Assembly (NCBI GenBank): GCA_002471575.1
Contig: DKQG01000029.1
Coordinates: 22,954-51,873, forward strand
Length of the DNA: 28,920 nucleotides
DNA from: Alphaproteobacteria bacterium UBA7314
GTDB taxonomy: Bacteria > Pseudomonadota > Alphaproteobacteria > MPNO01 > UBA830
Direction of reading: 5' to 3'
Every line of letters begins with the position of its first letter. Position 1 is the stretch's first letter. Under the pieces are notes generated by a model. That model worked only from the letters and a program-made list of their open reading frames with translations. It had not been told where the DNA came from and ran no database searches. The position numbers were made by a program, and so were the translations under genes. Shown one piece after another: positions 8,095 to 15,460 of this stretch.

Positions 8095-8934
8095 ATGGCG
8101 CCGAGTTTCGAAAATACAGTGGGCAGGTACGTCCATACCGATATCGCGGGACGGCCGCACCGCGTTTATTTCGAAGAAGCAGGCCAGGGGATTCCGCTGG
8201 TTTGTCTGCATACGGCCGGATCGGACAGCACTCAGTTCCGCCATATCCTCGAAGATCCCGAGGTTTGTGACGGCTTTCGGGTGATCGCTTTCGACATGCC
8301 TTGGCATGGCAAATCCCTGCCACCGGCTGGCTATCAGGACGAGGAATACCGCCTGACGACCGAACTTTACACGGATACGATCCGTGCCTTCTGCCGTTCG
8401 TTGGAGCTTGATAGGCCGGTGATCATGGGGTGTTCCATGGGTGGGCGCATCGTCCTGCACCTGGCCGAGGCCTTCCCGACCGAATTCCGCGCGGTGATCG
8501 GTGTCGAAGCCTCCGACCATCAGCAGCCCTGGTACGACCGCGACTGGCTGCATCGGCCGGACGCCCACGGCGGCGAAGTCTGCGCCGCGCTGATCTCCGG
8601 GCTCGTCGCCCCGCAAAGCCCCGACGAATACCGCTGGGAAACGCTGTGGGGTTATCTCGCCAGTGGACCAGGTATTTTCAAGGGCGATCTGCATTTTTAC
8701 CGCGCCGATTCCGACTAGCGGGACCGCGTCGCCCGAATTGATCCGCAAAAATGTCCCGTCTACCTCCTAACGGGAGAATACGATTTTTCCTGCTCACCCG
8801 AGGATACGCTGCGTACGGCACAAAAAATTGGCGTCGACGCCGTGATAATGAGGGAACTCGAGCATTTTCCGATGTCGGAGAACCCGGAACAATTCCGGCA
8901 GTATTTGTTGCCTGTTCTGGCGGAAATCACCTGA
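8095..8934 (+). pseudogene. Alpha/beta hydrolase interrupted by an in-frame TAG
   Basis: The reading frame from the ATG at 8095 gives an alpha/beta hydrolase with CLHTAGSDS as oxyanion region and GCSMGG with nucleophile Ser114. It meets TAG at 8716-8718 (codon 208). The same frame continues without another stop to TGA at 8932-8934 and encodes exactly the missing family C-terminus: YLLTGEYDFSCSPEDT with the catalytic Asp (about 230) and ELEHFPMSENPEQFRQYL with the catalytic His (about 257). The intact enzyme would be 279 residues. As read, the product lacks two triad residues and should be inactive. One substitution explains it, since no frame change is required. It is third in the UbiD-SCP2-hydrolase unit. 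Confidence 0.85.
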
Positions 8935-9015
8935 ATTTGCCTTGCATTGCAGCAATGCGACTGGAAACATGGCTCTCGATCCATTCAAAAAACGAAAAAC
9001 AGGGATACTCACATT

Positions 9016-10125
9016 ATGGAAACCCGCGCCGCAATCGCCACAGAAGCCGGCAAGCCGCTATCGATCGAAACCGTCACGCTGGAAGGCCCGAGAGAGGGCG
9101 AAGTCCTAGTAGAAGTTAAGTCGACAGGCATCTGCCATACGGATGCCTATACACTTTCTGGCGCGGACCCTGAGGGACTTTTCCCCGCCATCCTAGGGCA
9201 TGAAGGTGCAGGCGTCGTCGTCGATTGCGGCCCGGGTGTGACCACCCTGAAGAAAGGCGATCACGTCATTCCGCTCTATATCCCGGAGTGCCGCCAGTGC
9301 AAATCCTGCCTGTCGGGCAAAACCAACCTTTGCACGGCGATTCGCGACACCCAGGGCCAGGGCGTGATGCCGGACGGCAGCAGCCGGTTTTCTATTGGCG
9401 GTGATCGGTTGTTCCACTATATGGGCACGTCGACCTTCGCCGAACACACCGTGGTGCCGGAGATCGCGCTCGCCAAGGTTCGCGAAGACGCGCCGTTCGA
9501 CAAGATCTGCTACATCGGCTGCGGCGTCACGACCGGTATTGGTGCCGTCATTTATACCGCCGGCGTAGAGCCGGGTGCGAACGTCATTGTGTTTGGCCTT
9601 GGCGGCATTGGCTTAAACGTCGTGCAAGGCGCACGGCTAGCCGGTGCGAATATGATTGTCGGTGTGGACCTCAACGAATCGAAAAAGGAAATGGCGGAAC
9701 GCTTCGGCATGACGCATTTCGTCAACCCGAGTGAGGTCGAAGGCGACCTGGTCCCCTATCTTGTCGATCTAACGAATGGCGGAGCCGAATACTCCTTTGA
9801 GTGCATCGGCAATGTCGACATCATGCGTCAGGCCCTGGAATGCACGCATCGTGGTTGGGGCGAAAGTATCATCATCGGCGTCGCCGGCGCGGGCCAGGAA
9901 ATTTCGATCCGCCCGTTTCAGCTGGTCACCGGCCGGGTATGGAAAGGGACTGCATTCGGCGGGGTGAAGAGCCGCCGAGACGTGCCGAAATTCGTCGACT
10001 GGTATATGGATGGAAAGATCGAGATCGACCCCATGATCACTCACACCATGCCGCTGGACGATATCAACGAGGCCTTCGACCTGATGCACAAGGGTGAAAG
10101 CATCCGGAGTGTCGTGAACTACTGA
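9016..10125 (+). CDS. frmA: S-(hydroxymethyl)glutathione dehydrogenase / class III alcohol dehydrogenase
   Basis: 369-residue zinc alcohol dehydrogenase, the standard length for the class. Catalytic zinc ligands are in GICHTDAYT, GHEGAG and GCGVTTGIGA; the structural zinc site is the four-cysteine segment CRQCKSCLSGKTNLC. IRDTQGQGVMPDGSSRF includes the arginine that binds the glutathione carboxylate, which separates class III from ordinary ethanol dehydrogenases. GLGGIGLNVVQGARL binds NAD+. It oxidises the formaldehyde-glutathione adduct to S-formylglutathione, and can reduce S-nitrosoglutathione. The ATG at 9016 is preferred over an upstream in-frame ATG because it matches the family N-terminus and follows AGGGA. 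As last gene of the catabolic operon it suggests that formaldehyde is released upstream, for example by demethylation. No S-formylglutathione hydrolase is recognisable here. Confidence 0.95.
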   Translation: METRAAIATEAGKPLSIETVTLEGPREGEVLVEVKSTGICHTDAYTLSGADPEGLFPAILGHEGAGVVVDCGPGVTTLKKGDHVIPLYIPECRQCKSCLSGKTNLCTAIRDTQGQGVMPDGSSRFSIGGDRLFHYMGTSTFAEHTVVPEIALAKVREDAPFDKICYIGCGVTTGIGAVIYTAGVEPGANVIVFGLGGIGLNVVQGARLAGANMIVGVDLNESKKEMAERFGMTHFVNPSEVEGDLVPYLVDLTNGGAEYSFECIGNVDIMRQALECTHRGWGESIIIGVAGAGQEISIRPFQLVTGRVWKGTAFGGVKSRRDVPKFVDWYMDGKIEIDPMITHTMPLDDINEAFDLMHKGESIRSVVNY

Positions 10126-10150
10126 CTGCCAACCGGCCGATTATCGTCTT

Positions 10151-10177
10151 AAAAGGCAGCCCCTAAGCCGCCTTTTT
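10151..10177. terminator. Bidirectional rho-independent terminator
   Basis: AAAAGGC (10151-10157) pairs with GCCTTTT (10170-10176) around a 12-base loop and runs into a T5 tract at 10173-10177 on the plus strand. Read from the minus strand the hairpin is also followed by a T-rich tail. It lies exactly between the stops of convergent genes frmA and the exported protein at 10178, so it can end both operons. Confidence 0.7.
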
Positions 10178-10656
10178 CTATTTCAGCTTTATCCGGTGGG
10201 ACCAGTTGCGCCCGTCCGATAAGGTGATCTGCTTGAAGCCCAGCAGCTTGGCCAGATCGTAAAACGTGAACAGGTTATGAACGCTCAGCTCCGCAAACAG
10301 AGACCAGGCCCGCACCCGCAATGTCAGTGTAGCCAGAACGGCGCGTGCGCGAAACGGCGTCGCTAACACGTCATCGTCGAGGGCAACGATGATCAGTTTC
10401 TCCCCGGCTGTTCGCTTGGCAAAGACCGTATAGCGCCGCAGCGCGGGGTCGGAAAACAGTTCGCGGGTAAGCCAACTACGAATCCGAGACGTCGGTCATG
10501 GTCGCTACCCGGCAGAACCCGGGATGGGGTGTTGTAGGTCTCTTCGGACTTCGGTGTTAGATAGTAATACAGGTCATGCTGGTCCTGTGCCGCTGCAGGC
10601 GGCAAATACAGTTGAACGCACAGAACAATCCCGACAAACCTGAGGATATGAGTCAC
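10178..10656 (-). pseudogene. Exported protein of unknown function, frameshifted
   Basis: The minus-strand ATG at 10656 begins a clear signal peptide (THILRFVGIVLCVQLYLPPAAAQ, cleavage expected after AAA). The mature part then reads DQHDLYYYLTPKSEETY. The frame fails near 10486-10500 and the true continuation lies one base away: SWLTRELFSDPALRRYTVFA, then KLIIVALDDDVLATPFRARA and on to LSDGRNWSHRIKLK. The total span is one base short of a whole number of codons, consistent with one lost base and an original protein of about 159 residues. The start overlaps the stop of the small membrane protein (ATGA), so it is the third gene of the thiol dioxygenase operon. No family is recognised. Whether the loss is real or a read error is open. 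Confidence 0.7.
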
Positions 10657-10865
10657 CCACGTTCCTCGTCGTCGCGTTCACTTTTAAAGACCAGAAACAT
10701 CAATCCTATCCCCAGACCGAGACTGAGAACGATCCCCGCCAACATCGCCAGAATTCCGGCGGTGCTCATCTCGATGTCACCGATTTCTGTCCACATATAC
10801 ACTGCCCCCCAGACGGCCAGCGCCAGCATACCAAGCAGCGAAACGGCGAGTGCGAAGCTTTTCAT
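10653..10865 (-). CDS. Small inner-membrane protein, two predicted TM helices
   Basis: 70-residue protein with hydrophobic helices at about 3-24 (LAVSLLGMLALAVWGAVYMW) and 38-60 (AGILAMLAGIVLSLGLGIGL), followed by a charged tail SERDDEERG. The ATG at 10865 overlaps the thiol dioxygenase stop as TGATG, which favours it over an ATG six codons earlier. Its stop overlaps the next start. Translational coupling on both sides shows it is a real gene. The family is not recognised; it resembles many short alphaproteobacterial membrane proteins of unknown role. Confidence 0.75.
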   Translation of the reverse strand: MKSFALAVSLLGMLALAVWGAVYMWTEIGDIEMSTAGILAMLAGIVLSLGLGIGLMFLVFKSERDDEERG

Positions 10866-11449
10866 CAGCCGGAAAAATCCCAAAGATTCGGTACGGCAGT
10901 GTTCGAATATCCGGAAATGAAGCTTTTCTGCGCGCCCGTTGCGGGATCGTAAACGTGACGGTCGACCGCCCCGATATTGGCGCCGTAGACATGAATGCTG
11001 ATCGAGGTCTTGTCGTCATGGGCGTTCGACACCTTGTGAATATCCCCGATCGTCGGCGACACGATATCGATATCCCCCGGCTCCAGCCGCTCGTTCTCAC
11101 CGGGGGCGAGAGATCCATCAACTGCAATTTCGAAACGCTGGCCCGTCTCGGACCCGCGCAGCATTCCGATCAGGCCCCAGACCGTGTGGTCGTGAACCGG
11201 CGTCGTCTGGCCGGGGCCCCAGACGAAACTGACGACGGAAAAGCGTTGTTGCGGGTCGCAGTGCAATAGATACTGCCGGTATGTGTCGCCTTCGATGGCG
11301 TATTGATCGGGCAACCAGTCGTCGTTTTCGACCAGGTCGGCTAGCAGCAATTTCGACCCCGCGACCATCGCCTGCTCATCGCCGTGGTAATGGTCGGCAT
11401 GATCGGTCATGCCAGCAACGAAGCGACGCAATCGGGAAATATCTGCCAT
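10865..11449 (-). CDS. Thiol dioxygenase (cysteine dioxygenase family, CDO_I)
   Basis: 194-residue cupin of the type I cysteine dioxygenase family. WGPGQTTPVHDHTVWG supplies His86 and His88, and DIHKVSNA supplies His138, the three-histidine iron site of this family. YRQYLLHCDPQQRFSVVSF upstream is the substrate-binding half, with Arg59 in the position of the carboxylate-binding arginine. Proteins of this bacterial subtype oxidise cysteine or 3-mercaptopropionate to the sulfinic acid. Which thiol is used cannot be settled by eye. It is the first gene of a three-gene minus-strand operon with a membrane protein and an exported protein. The gene is intact. Confidence 0.9.
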   Translation of the reverse strand: MADISRLRRFVAGMTDHADHYHGDEQAMVAGSKLLLADLVENDDWLPDQYAIEGDTYRQYLLHCDPQQRFSVVSFVWGPGQTTPVHDHTVWGLIGMLRGSETGQRFEIAVDGSLAPGENERLEPGDIDIVSPTIGDIHKVSNAHDDKTSISIHVYGANIGAVDRHVYDPATGAQKSFISGYSNTAVPNLWDFSG

Positions 11450-11485
11450 GCGGTTCCTTTTGAACTTAACTCATGCAACCTAGTC

Positions 11486-11965
11486 CTACGTCAGGGTGCC
11501 GGCAATGCGGCGAAGCGCTGTCATCAGAATTTCTCTCTCGCCGGCTGACAACGCCGCCTCCATCCGTCTTTCCTGATCGGCGATGACAGTCGTTACCGCC
11601 GTCAGAACTGTTTCGCCGTCGGTCGTCAGTGACAAACCGTGAAACCGGCGGTCGTCGCGGAGCTTGCGGGGCGCAACCAGACCCCGGTTGACAAGACGTT
11701 TTACGGCGACAGACAGCGTTGACTTGTCCAGCCCGTACACGTCCACAAGATCCTTCTGACGGATCTGCGGGTTGTCCCGGACAATCGTCAGTAGACTGAA
11801 CTCGCCCGGGGTAATCCCCAGTTCCCGTAACGGCTCCTGCAGGTCCCGGAAGGACGCTGTCTGCGCTTAGCGAATCTGATACCCCAGCAACCCGGTCAGG
11901 CCGCTGAGGTCGACTGGCACGCCGCGCACCGTTTCCACCGTTTTATTCAGTCGAGGGTTCGTCAT
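11486..11965 (-). pseudogene. MarR-family transcriptional regulator with an in-frame TAA
   Basis: Starting at the ATG 11963-11965 the minus strand reads MTNPRLNKTVETVRGVPVD and on to GLLGYQIR, then TAA at 11867-11869 (codon 33). The same frame continues open as AQTASFRDLQEPLRELGITP, and then through the winged helix-turn-helix KDLVDVYGLDKSTLSVAVKR and the wing LRDDRRFHGLSLT to a stop at 11486. The repaired length of 159 residues is typical. A single CAA-to-TAA change would account for the break. Internal restart from a downstream codon might still give a DNA-binding domain but would lose the N-terminal dimerisation helix. It faces the Rieske oxygenase gene across a 76-base promoter region containing a strong palindrome, so it was probably the local repressor. 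Confidence 0.85.
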
Positions 11966-11974
11966 TCAAAATGA

Positions 11975-11995
11975 ATAGTTTGCTCATCAAACTAT
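11975..11995. promoter_or_regulatory. Candidate MarR operator
   Basis: Perfect inverted repeat with arms ATAGTTTG (11975-11982) and CAAACTAT (11988-11995) around CTCAT. Size and AT-rich arms fit a MarR dimer site, and it sits in the intergenic region shared by the broken MarR gene and the Rieske oxygenase at 12042. Binding would cover the likely promoters of both genes. The link to this regulator is inference. Confidence 0.6.
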
Positions 11996-12041
11996 ACCAA
12001 CTACCATCACGCCCAACGTTGCAAAAAGTTCGGAAAATTCG

Positions 12042-13388
12042 ATGCTGAAGGAAGACCTGAACAGGCTGGTCACCCAAGTCGGCCCCGATACCGGCTGCGG
12101 CAAACTGATGCGTCAGTACTGGCAGCCCGCCGCCTTGACCGAGGAACTGGCCGGCGAACGCCCGGTCAAAGCCCTTACGCTGATGGGCGAGGACCTAATT
12201 CTGTATCGTTACGGCGACAACGAGTACGGACTGATCGGCCGCCACTGCCCGCACCGGGGTGCGGATTTGTGTTTTGGACGCTTAGAAGACGGCGGCCTGC
12301 GCTGCGCCTTTCATGGCTGGCTATTTGACCACACCGGCAAATGCCTGGAACAGCCGGCGGAACCGGCGAACAGCAATTTTTACAAAAAGATCAAGCACAC
12401 GGCGTATCCGTGCGTCGAACGCAACGGTATCATCTTCACCTATATGGGCACCGGCAACCCCCCTGCCCTTCCGGCGTTTGATTGTTTCGAAGCACCAAAT
12501 GAATTCACGTTCGCATTCAAGGGCTTCGTCGACTGCAACTGGCTGCAGTTGAACGAAGTCGGCATCGATCCGTCCCATGCGTCGTTCCTGCACCGGTTTT
12601 TCGACGATGAAACCGACAAAGAAGCCTATGGCCAGCAGTTCCGATTTTCGACCGAAGAGAACGACATAGCGATCACCAAGGTCCTCCGGGAATACGATTG
12701 CCCAGAAATCGACATCGAACAAACCGAAACCGGCATACGTCTCTATGCCCTGCGCAGGCTTAACGATGCGGACATGCATGTCCGCGTCACCAATCAAATT
12801 TTCCCCAATGCAATTATTATCCCGATCAGCAACGAAATGATGCTGACGCAATGGCACGTGCCGATCGACGACACGACAAGCTGGTGGTATGCGATTTTTT
12901 CGAGCTTTAGCGAAAAGGTCGACAAAGAGCGCATGCGGAACGACCGTCTGGAACTATACACGCTACCCGACTACCGCCCGCGCAAGAACCGCGACAACGA
13001 TTACGGCTACGACCCGGAAGAGCAGCGCAGCAAGACCTATACCGGCATGGGCGAGGATATTAACGTTCACGATCAGTGGGCCGTGGAATCGCTGGGCAAA
13101 ATCCAGGACCGGACGCAGGAACATCTGGGCACGGCGGACAAGGCGATCATCGCCAACCGCAAGCTGTTGATCCGCGCCATCGAGGCGGTGGAACGGGACG
13201 AAGAGCCGGAAATAGCCCTCCGACCGGATGATCCGGCGGCCTGCCGCGGCCCGGTGGCGATCGACACAATCACACCGGTGGCGAACTGGAGCAAGACATG
13301 GAAACAGACAGCAGTGGAACGCCGGTCACGGTCGGCGTGGGCGCAACACCCTTGGCCCGCGGATTTGACAAGTAAGACGGAGACCTGA
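12042..13388 (+). CDS. Rieske non-haem iron oxygenase, phthalate dioxygenase type
   Basis: 448-residue oxygenase of the homo-oligomeric phthalate dioxygenase/demethylase group (no beta subunit). Rieske ligands are Cys69 and His71 (CPHRGADL) and Cys88 and His91 (CAFHGW). The mononuclear iron motif is NEVGIDPSHASFLH with Asp176, His179 and His184. Members hydroxylate aromatic acids or remove O- or N-methyl groups, using a flavin/plant-type ferredoxin reductase, which is not found in this window. It is distinct from the alpha subunit at 724, not a duplicate. A glutamine-synthetase-like gene starts one base after its stop, so the two products likely act on the same compound. A palindromic operator lies upstream. 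Confidence 0.92.
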   Translation: MLKEDLNRLVTQVGPDTGCGKLMRQYWQPAALTEELAGERPVKALTLMGEDLILYRYGDNEYGLIGRHCPHRGADLCFGRLEDGGLRCAFHGWLFDHTGKCLEQPAEPANSNFYKKIKHTAYPCVERNGIIFTYMGTGNPPALPAFDCFEAPNEFTFAFKGFVDCNWLQLNEVGIDPSHASFLHRFFDDETDKEAYGQQFRFSTEENDIAITKVLREYDCPEIDIEQTETGIRLYALRRLNDADMHVRVTNQIFPNAIIIPISNEMMLTQWHVPIDDTTSWWYAIFSSFSEKVDKERMRNDRLELYTLPDYRPRKNRDNDYGYDPEEQRSKTYTGMGEDINVHDQWAVESLGKIQDRTQEHLGTADKAIIANRKLLIRAIEAVERDEEPEIALRPDDPAACRGPVAIDTITPVANWSKTWKQTAVERRSRSAWAQHPWPADLTSKTET

Positions 13389-13389
13389 C

Positions 13390-14859
13390 GTGACCGAACG
13401 CAACGACACCATGGGCCGTACGGGATTCGTCGACGAGCATGGCTTGTGGACGGACAACGACCGCACCGAAGCCGAGCGGATCGTCCGCCTGATCGAGGAA
13501 AATCAGCTTGAGGTCATCCGGCTGTCTTACCCGGATCAGCACGGCATTCTCCGCGGCAAGACCATAATGGCGGGTGAGGCCGAACAGGCCATGCGCAACG
13601 GCTGCGCCATCACGACAACGCTACTGGCGAAGGATACGTCTCACACCACCGTTTTCCCGGTTTTCAGCCCCGGGGGCGGTTTCGGCATACCGGAGATGGA
13701 AAACGCCGGCGACTTTATCGCCGTGCCGGTCCCGTCGACGTTCCGAATTCTGCCCTGGGCTCCAGGCACCGGCTGGATATTGTGCGACGGCTATCTCGCC
13801 AACGGCGATCCCGTCCCGTTCTCGGCTCGTCAAATCCTGAAAAAGACGCTGGCGGCGCTGGAAGAACGGGGATTCGACTACATCGCCGGGATTGAGGTTG
13901 AGTGCCACATTTACAGGCTCGAAGACCCGATGCTCAGGCCGGAAGACGCCGGACAGCCGGCGGAGCCTCCAAAGGTGAGTCTGATCGCCCGCGGATACAA
14001 CTACCTGACCGAACTACGCATGGACGAACAGGACCCGGTATTCGAAACGGTCCGCCGCGACCTGCTGGCGCTCGGTCTGCCGTTGCGGACGCTGGAAACC
14101 GAATTCGGTCCCAGCCAGTTCGAATTCACGCTGGCCCCGGCAGCAGGTCTTGAGGCCGCTGACAACATGATCCTGTTCCGCAACGCGGTGAAGCAGATTT
14201 GCCGGCGCAACGGATATCACGCAACCTTCATGTGCCGGCCGGGCCTGCCGAATGCGTTCGCGAGCGGATGGCACCTCCATCAATCCCTGGAACACCGGTC
14301 AGATGGGAGTAACGCGTTCGCCCCCGATACGGCTGACGACCTGCTGTCGCCGACCGGCATGGCGTTTGCCGCCGGGATTCTGAAGAACGCGCCCGGCGCA
14401 ACCGTTTTCACAACGCCGACCGTAAACGGCTACAAGCGTTACAAGCCGAACTCGCTGGCGCCGGACCGTATGGTCTGGGGGCGCGACAACAAAGGTGCCA
14501 TGCTGCGCGTCGTCAGCGCCGGACCAGGCGACGGCGCCACCCGCCTTGAAAACCGGGTCGGTGAACCGGCGGCCAATCCGTACTTGTATCTCGCCGCCCA
14601 AGTGGCGAGCGGACTCGACGGGGTGACAAACGATCTGTCGCCGCCGCCTGCGACCGACGACCCTTACGCCTCGGATGCCGATCAGTTACCCACCAATCTA
14701 ATGGACGCCGTGACCGCACTGGATAACAGCGCGATGTTCCGCGGTTCGTTCGGCGACCAGTTCGTCGATTATCTGCTGCACATCAAGCGTGCGGAGATCG
14801 CCCGCTTCATGTCGACCGTGACAGACTGGGAACACCGGGAATATTTCGAGCTGTTCTGA
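13390..14859 (+). CDS. Glutamine synthetase-like gamma-glutamyl ligase
   Basis: 489-residue member of the glutamine synthetase superfamily. Seen motifs are GIEVECHIY (metal-binding glutamates), ETEFGPSQFEFTL (the classical E-x-GP-x-Q-x-E region), ASGWHLHQSL (active-site histidine), NGYKRYKPNSLAPDR and TRLENRVGEPAANPYLYLA (catalytic arginine and glutamate). It lacks the sequence signature expected of a housekeeping enzyme with an adenylylation site and resembles gamma-glutamyl-amine ligases (PuuA, IpuC, aniline TdnQ types), which join glutamate to an amine using ATP. The start is GTG at 13390, one base after the oxygenase stop, with GGAG upstream. Coupling to a Rieske oxygenase suggests activation of an amine substrate before or after oxidation; this is inference. 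Confidence 0.85.
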   Translation: MTERNDTMGRTGFVDEHGLWTDNDRTEAERIVRLIEENQLEVIRLSYPDQHGILRGKTIMAGEAEQAMRNGCAITTTLLAKDTSHTTVFPVFSPGGGFGIPEMENAGDFIAVPVPSTFRILPWAPGTGWILCDGYLANGDPVPFSARQILKKTLAALEERGFDYIAGIEVECHIYRLEDPMLRPEDAGQPAEPPKVSLIARGYNYLTELRMDEQDPVFETVRRDLLALGLPLRTLETEFGPSQFEFTLAPAAGLEAADNMILFRNAVKQICRRNGYHATFMCRPGLPNAFASGWHLHQSLEHRSDGSNAFAPDTADDLLSPTGMAFAAGILKNAPGATVFTTPTVNGYKRYKPNSLAPDRMVWGRDNKGAMLRVVSAGPGDGATRLENRVGEPAANPYLYLAAQVASGLDGVTNDLSPPPATDDPYASDADQLPTNLMDAVTALDNSAMFRGSFGDQFVDYLLHIKRAEIARFMSTVTDWEHREYFELF

Positions 14860-14929
14860 CCCCGCCCCATTTTCGCCCCATAGCCGCCTATTATACAGTG
14901 CGCATACTGGATCATTCGGGGGTGTTCCC

Positions 14930-15061
14930 ATGGCGATGGTCAAATACCCGCTGGTATTTGCCGGCGGCTGGCTTTTCAATTTTATCGTTGATATCCAGTT
15001 CCTGTCCGGCTTTGCCGCAGGCTGGCTCTCCCATACTTGGATCGGGGACGTTCTTTCCTAG
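14930..15061 (+). CDS. Possible 43-residue membrane peptide
   Basis: A short open frame starts at ATG 14930 after a GGGGGTG element and encodes a largely hydrophobic peptide (KYPLVFAGGWLFNFIVDIQF, then LSGFAAGWLSHTWIGDVLS). It could form one membrane helix. Its TAG at 15059-15061 shares the tetranucleotide CTAG with the stop of the convergent DUF3253 gene. No homologous family is recognised. It is the only plausible coding content between the glutamine synthetase-like gene and the DUF3253 gene. It could equally be a fortuitous frame. Confidence 0.35.
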   Translation: MAMVKYPLVFAGGWLFNFIVDIQFLSGFAAGWLSHTWIGDVLS

Positions 15062-15345
15062 CCGCCCGTCTTCAGGCGCATCCGAACGACCCCGCGAAAA
15101 TCTTCAGGATCGACGACTGCGCCCTTGCGTATGATCTCAATGAGACCTGCACGCGCGAGAAACAGCATCTGCTGCTTTACGGGCGTCATGAACCGGCGCC
15201 AGGCATCATGTTTTTCCGCGGGTTTCCGCCGCGCCGCGCCCAACGCCCGCGCAATATCGACCGGCGCCACCGACGCTCCGTTTTCCAACGTCTCCAGGAT
15301 AAACATCGCGATCGGGTCGAGCGGCTTTTCTTCTATCTCTTCCAT
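15058..15345 (-). CDS. DUF3253-family protein
   Basis: 95-residue winged-helix-like protein of the DUF3253 type. Typical elements are the N-terminal PLDPIAMFILETLENGASVA, then PVDIARALG, a central WRRFMTPVKQQMLFLARAGL and the C-terminal strand pair IIRKGAVVDPEDFRGVVRMR, where the closing VRxR is characteristic. These proteins have no established function; the fold suggests nucleic acid or protein binding. It diverges from the MFS transporter and converges with the small ORF at 14930, with overlapping CTAG stops. No defect is seen. Confidence 0.8.
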   Translation of the reverse strand: MEEIEEKPLDPIAMFILETLENGASVAPVDIARALGAARRKPAEKHDAWRRFMTPVKQQMLFLARAGLIEIIRKGAVVDPEDFRGVVRMRLKTGG

Positions 15346-15460
15346 GGACGAGTTTTAGAGCATTTTCATCCATCACGGAACCGGCGCGAATCCCAGCGGA
15401 GGATCGATTTCTATATCATTCCGCGCGAGACAAGCGAGAGGCCACAGGTTAACAAGGCAT

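Noticed and set aside
8716..8718. Pyrrolysine insertion at the in-frame TAG
   Set aside because: TAG is used as an ordinary terminator elsewhere in the window (for example 2531-2533 and 16712-16714), and no pyl genes or PYLIS-like context is seen; a nonsense mutation is simpler.
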